A stretch of DNA of 7,474 nt, from assembly GCA_934646965.1 (NCBI GenBank), contig CAKUEZ010000094.1, positions 1 to 7,474 of the forward strand. The letters run 5' to 3'. The notes beneath the pieces were generated by a model. It was not told the origin of the DNA. It saw nothing but the letters and a program-made list of their open reading frames with translations, and made no database searches. Shown here piece by piece: positions 4,802-7,474 of the stretch. The position numbers and the translations under genes are program-made. How positions within the stretch are numbered: position 1 is the first letter of the stretch; each line of letters starts with the position of its first letter. Origin of the DNA: an uncultured Collinsella sp. (GTDB lineage: Bacteria > Actinomycetota > Coriobacteriia > Coriobacteriales > Coriobacteriaceae).

Positions 4802-7474
4802 GACGACGCATCGCTGGGCGGTCGCCCAGCAAAATCCCGAGCTCGAAAAGGAGCTTTCGGCTGGCCTGGGCATTCCCGGGCTGGTGGCGCGCATTATGGT
4901 CGCGCACGGCATTGGCTCCATCGAGGAGGGCCAGCTGTTTTTGACGCCTTCGCTCGACCGCGACTGGGCCGACCCGCTCATTATTCCGGGTATGTCGGTC
5001 GTTGCCGACCGCGTCGAGCGTGCCATTCGCAACCACGAGCACATTGCCGTCTTCGGCGATTTTGATGTCGACGGCATTACGTCGACCTGCCTGCTGACCG
5101 AGGCGCTGCGTACGTTTGGCGCCGACGTCACGCCGTTTATTCCGCATCGCTTTGACGAGGGCTATGGCTTGTCGCGTGCGGCGCTCGACCGCGTTAATGA
5201 GCTCGCTCATCCCCAGCTAATCGTGACCGTCGACAACGGCATCGCTGCCAAGGAAGAGGTTTCCTATCTGGAGAGCCTAGGGATCGATTTGGTGGTCACG
5301 GACCATCACGAGCCGTCCGACCAGGTGCCGCAGGGCGTGCCCCTGACCGACCCTAAGCTCGAGGACGAGGGCCCCTCGCGCGAGCTTGCCGGTGCCGGCG
5401 TGGCGCTCAAGCTGGTGCAGGTTCTGGGCGAGCGTCTGGGCAAGCCGTCGTATTGGCGTTCGCTGATCGAGGTCGCGGCGCTGGGCACCGTGTCCGACAT
5501 GATGCCGCTAACGCCTGAGAACCGCGCGCTGGTTGCCGAGGGCATTCAGCAGATGCGCGTGACCGCCCGTCCCGGCTATATCGCGCTTGCCGCGCTCGCC
5601 AAGGCCGACCTCTCTAGCATTACGGCCGATGGCCTGTCGTTTTCGCTCATTCCCCGCCTGAACGCCGCTGGTCGCATGGCCGATCCTAAGCTGGCGCTCG
5701 ACCTGCTGCTTGCCCGCGATCCTATCGAGGCAAGCGCACTGGCGGCCGAGCTCGAGGAGATCAATCGCCAGCGTCGCGAGATTGAGGCAGAGCTTACGCG
5801 CGATGCCATGGCAAAGGTCGAGGAGACCTATGACGGCGGCCGCGCAATCGTCGTGGGCGGCGAGGGCTGGCACGAGGGCGTCAAGGGCATCGTGGCGAGC
5901 CGTCTGACCAACCGTTATCACGTGCCGGCACTGCTCTTCTCGATTGAGGGCGGCATCGCACGCGGCTCGGGCCGCTCAGTGGGCAAGATTAACCTGTTCG
6001 ACGCCGTCGAGCGCTGCTCCGACCTGCTGATTCGTCGTGGCGGTCATGCCGGCGCGGTAGGCGTGACTATCGAGGCATCTAAGCTCGATGAGTTCCGTCG
6101 CCGCCTTTCTGCCGTGCTGTCCGAGCTTCCTGCCGAGGATTTTGAGGACACCGATGAGGTCGCGGCTACCGTCAACCTCTCGGAGCTCAGCATCGAGACC
6201 ATCGAGCAGATTTCTCGCCTTGAGCCGTTTGGCCAGGGCAACAAGGTGCCGCTGTTGGCCGCCGAGGGCGTGACGATGTGCGATCGCGCCGTGGTGGGCA
6301 AGACCGGCGAGCACATGCGCTTTGTGGCGACGGATGGCGCCGCGAGCGTGCCGGCCATTATGTTCCGCGTGCCGCAGATCGATAGGCTCATCAATTGCGA
6401 TAGCGCTGTCGATTTGGTGTTCGAGGCCGTGGCCGAGCATTGGCAAGGTCGCGTAAAGCCCAAGCTCATGATCAAGGATGTCTTGGTCCGTGATACCGCG
6501 GCGCCCAATATCGACGATCCGGCATGTGAGCTTCGTCGCGGCGTGGAGCCTGCGGACGCTGGTCTTCGTCTGGAGTCCCGCAAGCGCCAAACGCTCGCCC
6601 AGCTTTCCTATACCGAGCTGACGCGCTCGCTTATCCATAGCTTTATCGGCTCGAACCAGCCGCACCGCGCGCAGGTCGAGGCGCTCGATGCCCTGGCCGA
6701 TCACCAAAGTGTTCTGGCCGTTATGGGAACGGGGCGCGGAAAGTCTCTTATCTTCCATGTGCACGCCGCGCGCGAGGCGGTCCTTCGTGGGCGTGCGAGC
6801 ATCTTTGTCTATCCGCTGCGTGCGCTCGTTGCCGACCAGGCCTATCACCTCTCGTCGACGATGGCCGCGCTCGGTATTGGCGTAGGCGTGCTGACCGGCG
6901 AGACCGTGGAGGCGGCGCGCGATGACGTGTTTGCCGGCTTGGCCTCGGGCCGCACCGGCATCGTGCTCACGACGCCCGAGTTCCTGTCCATTCACCGCGA
7001 CCGCTTCGCGCGCTCGGGGCGCATCGGTTTCGTCGTTATCGATGAGGCGCATCATGCCGGTCTTGCCAAGGGCGGCGACCGCAGCGCCTATCTCGACATG
7101 CCCGATATCCTCAAGGCCCTGGGCGATCCGGTCGTTATGGCCGCGACGGCCACCGCGACGGCTCCGGTCGTGGCAGAGCTTGCCCGCGTGCTGCCGATTA
7201 CCCAAACGGTGGTCGACGAGACCGTGCGCGAGAATCTGCAGCTCGAGGACGATCGCGATCTTGCGAGTCGCGAGAACCGCTTGGTGTCGATCGTGGCGAC
7301 GGGGGAGAAGACCGTCATCTATGTCAACTCGCGCGACCAGTCCGTGGCGCTTGCCAAGACGCTGCGCAAGCGCGTGCCCGATTGTGCGACCCGCATCGCG
7401 TTCTATAACGCCGGACTTGCGCGCTCCGATCGCCGCCGCGTGGAGGAAGCATTCCGAGACGGAAGCCTCAGCTG
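4788..7474 (+). CDS. recJ: RecJ single-strand exonuclease fused to RecQ-like helicase (3' end outside window)
   Basis: ATG 4788 to the window edge, 895 full codons without a stop. Residues 1 to about 565 are a full RecJ: D91-F-D93-V-D95-G, D149-N-G, D172-H173-H174, G233-TVSD237, PRLNAAGR (289-296), W361-H362-E-G in the DHHA1 part, GSGRS (393-397), GGHAG (418-422), LEPFGQGN (478-485), and an OB-like end near KIKD-type residues 562-564. RecJ degrades single-stranded DNA 5' to 3' using two metal ions in recombination and repair. After a linker (about 570-610) comes a superfamily 2 helicase: Q-motif-like R627/Q629, Walker A G647-TGRGKS653, Ia VYPLRALVADQ, D752-E-A-H755-H756, ATATA (786-790), VNSRDQ (846-851) and FYNAGL (872-877). 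This order matches RecQ. Ordinary RecJ ends near 570 residues, so this is a true fusion. The RecA2 core, and any RQC or HRDC domain, lies partly or wholly beyond the edge. Confidence 0.93.
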   Translation, partial: MSSLKTTHRWAVAQQNPELEKELSAGLGIPGLVARIMVAHGIGSIEEGQLFLTPSLDRDWADPLIIPGMSVVADRVERAIRNHEHIAVFGDFDVDGITSTCLLTEALRTFGADVTPFIPHRFDEGYGLSRAALDRVNELAHPQLIVTVDNGIAAKEEVSYLESLGIDLVVTDHHEPSDQVPQGVPLTDPKLEDEGPSRELAGAGVALKLVQVLGERLGKPSYWRSLIEVAALGTVSDMMPLTPENRALVAEGIQQMRVTARPGYIALAALAKADLSSITADGLSFSLIPRLNAAGRMADPKLALDLLLARDPIEASALAAELEEINRQRREIEAELTRDAMAKVEETYDGGRAIVVGGEGWHEGVKGIVASRLTNRYHVPALLFSIEGGIARGSGRSVGKINLFDAVERCSDLLIRRGGHAGAVGVTIEASKLDEFRRRLSAVLSELPAEDFEDTDEVAATVNLSELSIETIEQISRLEPFGQGNKVPLLAAEGVTMCDRAVVGKTGEHMRFVATDGAASVPAIMFRVPQIDRLINCDSAVDLVFEAVAEHWQGRVKPKLMIKDVLVRDTAAPNIDDPACELRRGVEPADAGLRLESRKRQTLAQLSYTELTRSLIHSFIGSNQPHRAQVEALDALADHQSVLAVMGTGRGKSLIFHVHAAREAVLRGRASIFVYPLRALVADQAYHLSSTMAALGIGVGVLTGETVEAARDDVFAGLASGRTGIVLTTPEFLSIHRDRFARSGRIGFVVIDEAHHAGLAKGGDRSAYLDMPDILKALGDPVVMAATATATAPVVAELARVLPITQTVVDETVRENLQLEDDRDLASRENRLVSIVATGEKTVIYVNSRDQSVALAKTLRKRVPDCATRIAFYNAGLARSDRRRVEEAFRDGSLS

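Noticed and set aside
5976..7205. 409-codon open frame on the minus strand
   Set aside because: It lies wholly antisense to the RecJ-RecQ frame, has low-complexity Arg/His/Leu-rich content and no recognisable domain; such frames are common opposite GC-rich genes.

Overview
The window looks like chromosomal DNA from a high-GC, gut-type actinobacterium, most likely Coriobacteriia and plausibly Collinsella. This assignment is inference from codon usage, gene content and the style of the intergenic palindromes; no 16S or other marker is present. I see no tRNA, rRNA, CRISPR array or transposase gene.

Left part (1-1953). A 14-bp perfect inverted repeat (REP-like) opens the window. It is followed by a strong intrinsic terminator reading leftward. 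This terminator closes a minus-strand gene (141-1748) for an exported beta-propeller protein with one transmembrane helix and a cytoplasmic C-terminal zinc ribbon. The gene is clearly more AT-rich than the rest and carries a C8 tract in its signal-peptide region. The divergent gap 1749-2004 holds a 12-bp palindrome and a second, larger hairpin element (1879-1945) whose core layout matches the first repeat.

Middle part (2005-4512). A two-gene plus-strand operon encodes a CutC-family TIM barrel (2005-2682) and a GalT/HIT-superfamily protein (GTG start at 2686, three bases after the cutC stop). It converges with a minus-strand ten-helix-type transporter of the bile acid:sodium symporter (BASS) superfamily (3514-4512). 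In that transporter the usual sodium-ligand positions appear to be replaced.

Right part (4513-7474). A divergent gap of 275 bases carries a consensus TATAAT and a possible 21-codon leader ORF (4736-4801). The leader overlaps the start of the largest gene, which begins at 4788 and stays open to the window edge. Its 895 visible codons encode a complete RecJ single-strand exonuclease fused to a RecQ-like superfamily 2 helicase. This nuclease-helicase fusion is the most interesting object here. The genes do not form one pathway: the window reads as ordinary core chromosome (recombination/repair, transport, small-metabolite enzymes) with one compositionally distinct surface-protein gene flanked by repeat elements.
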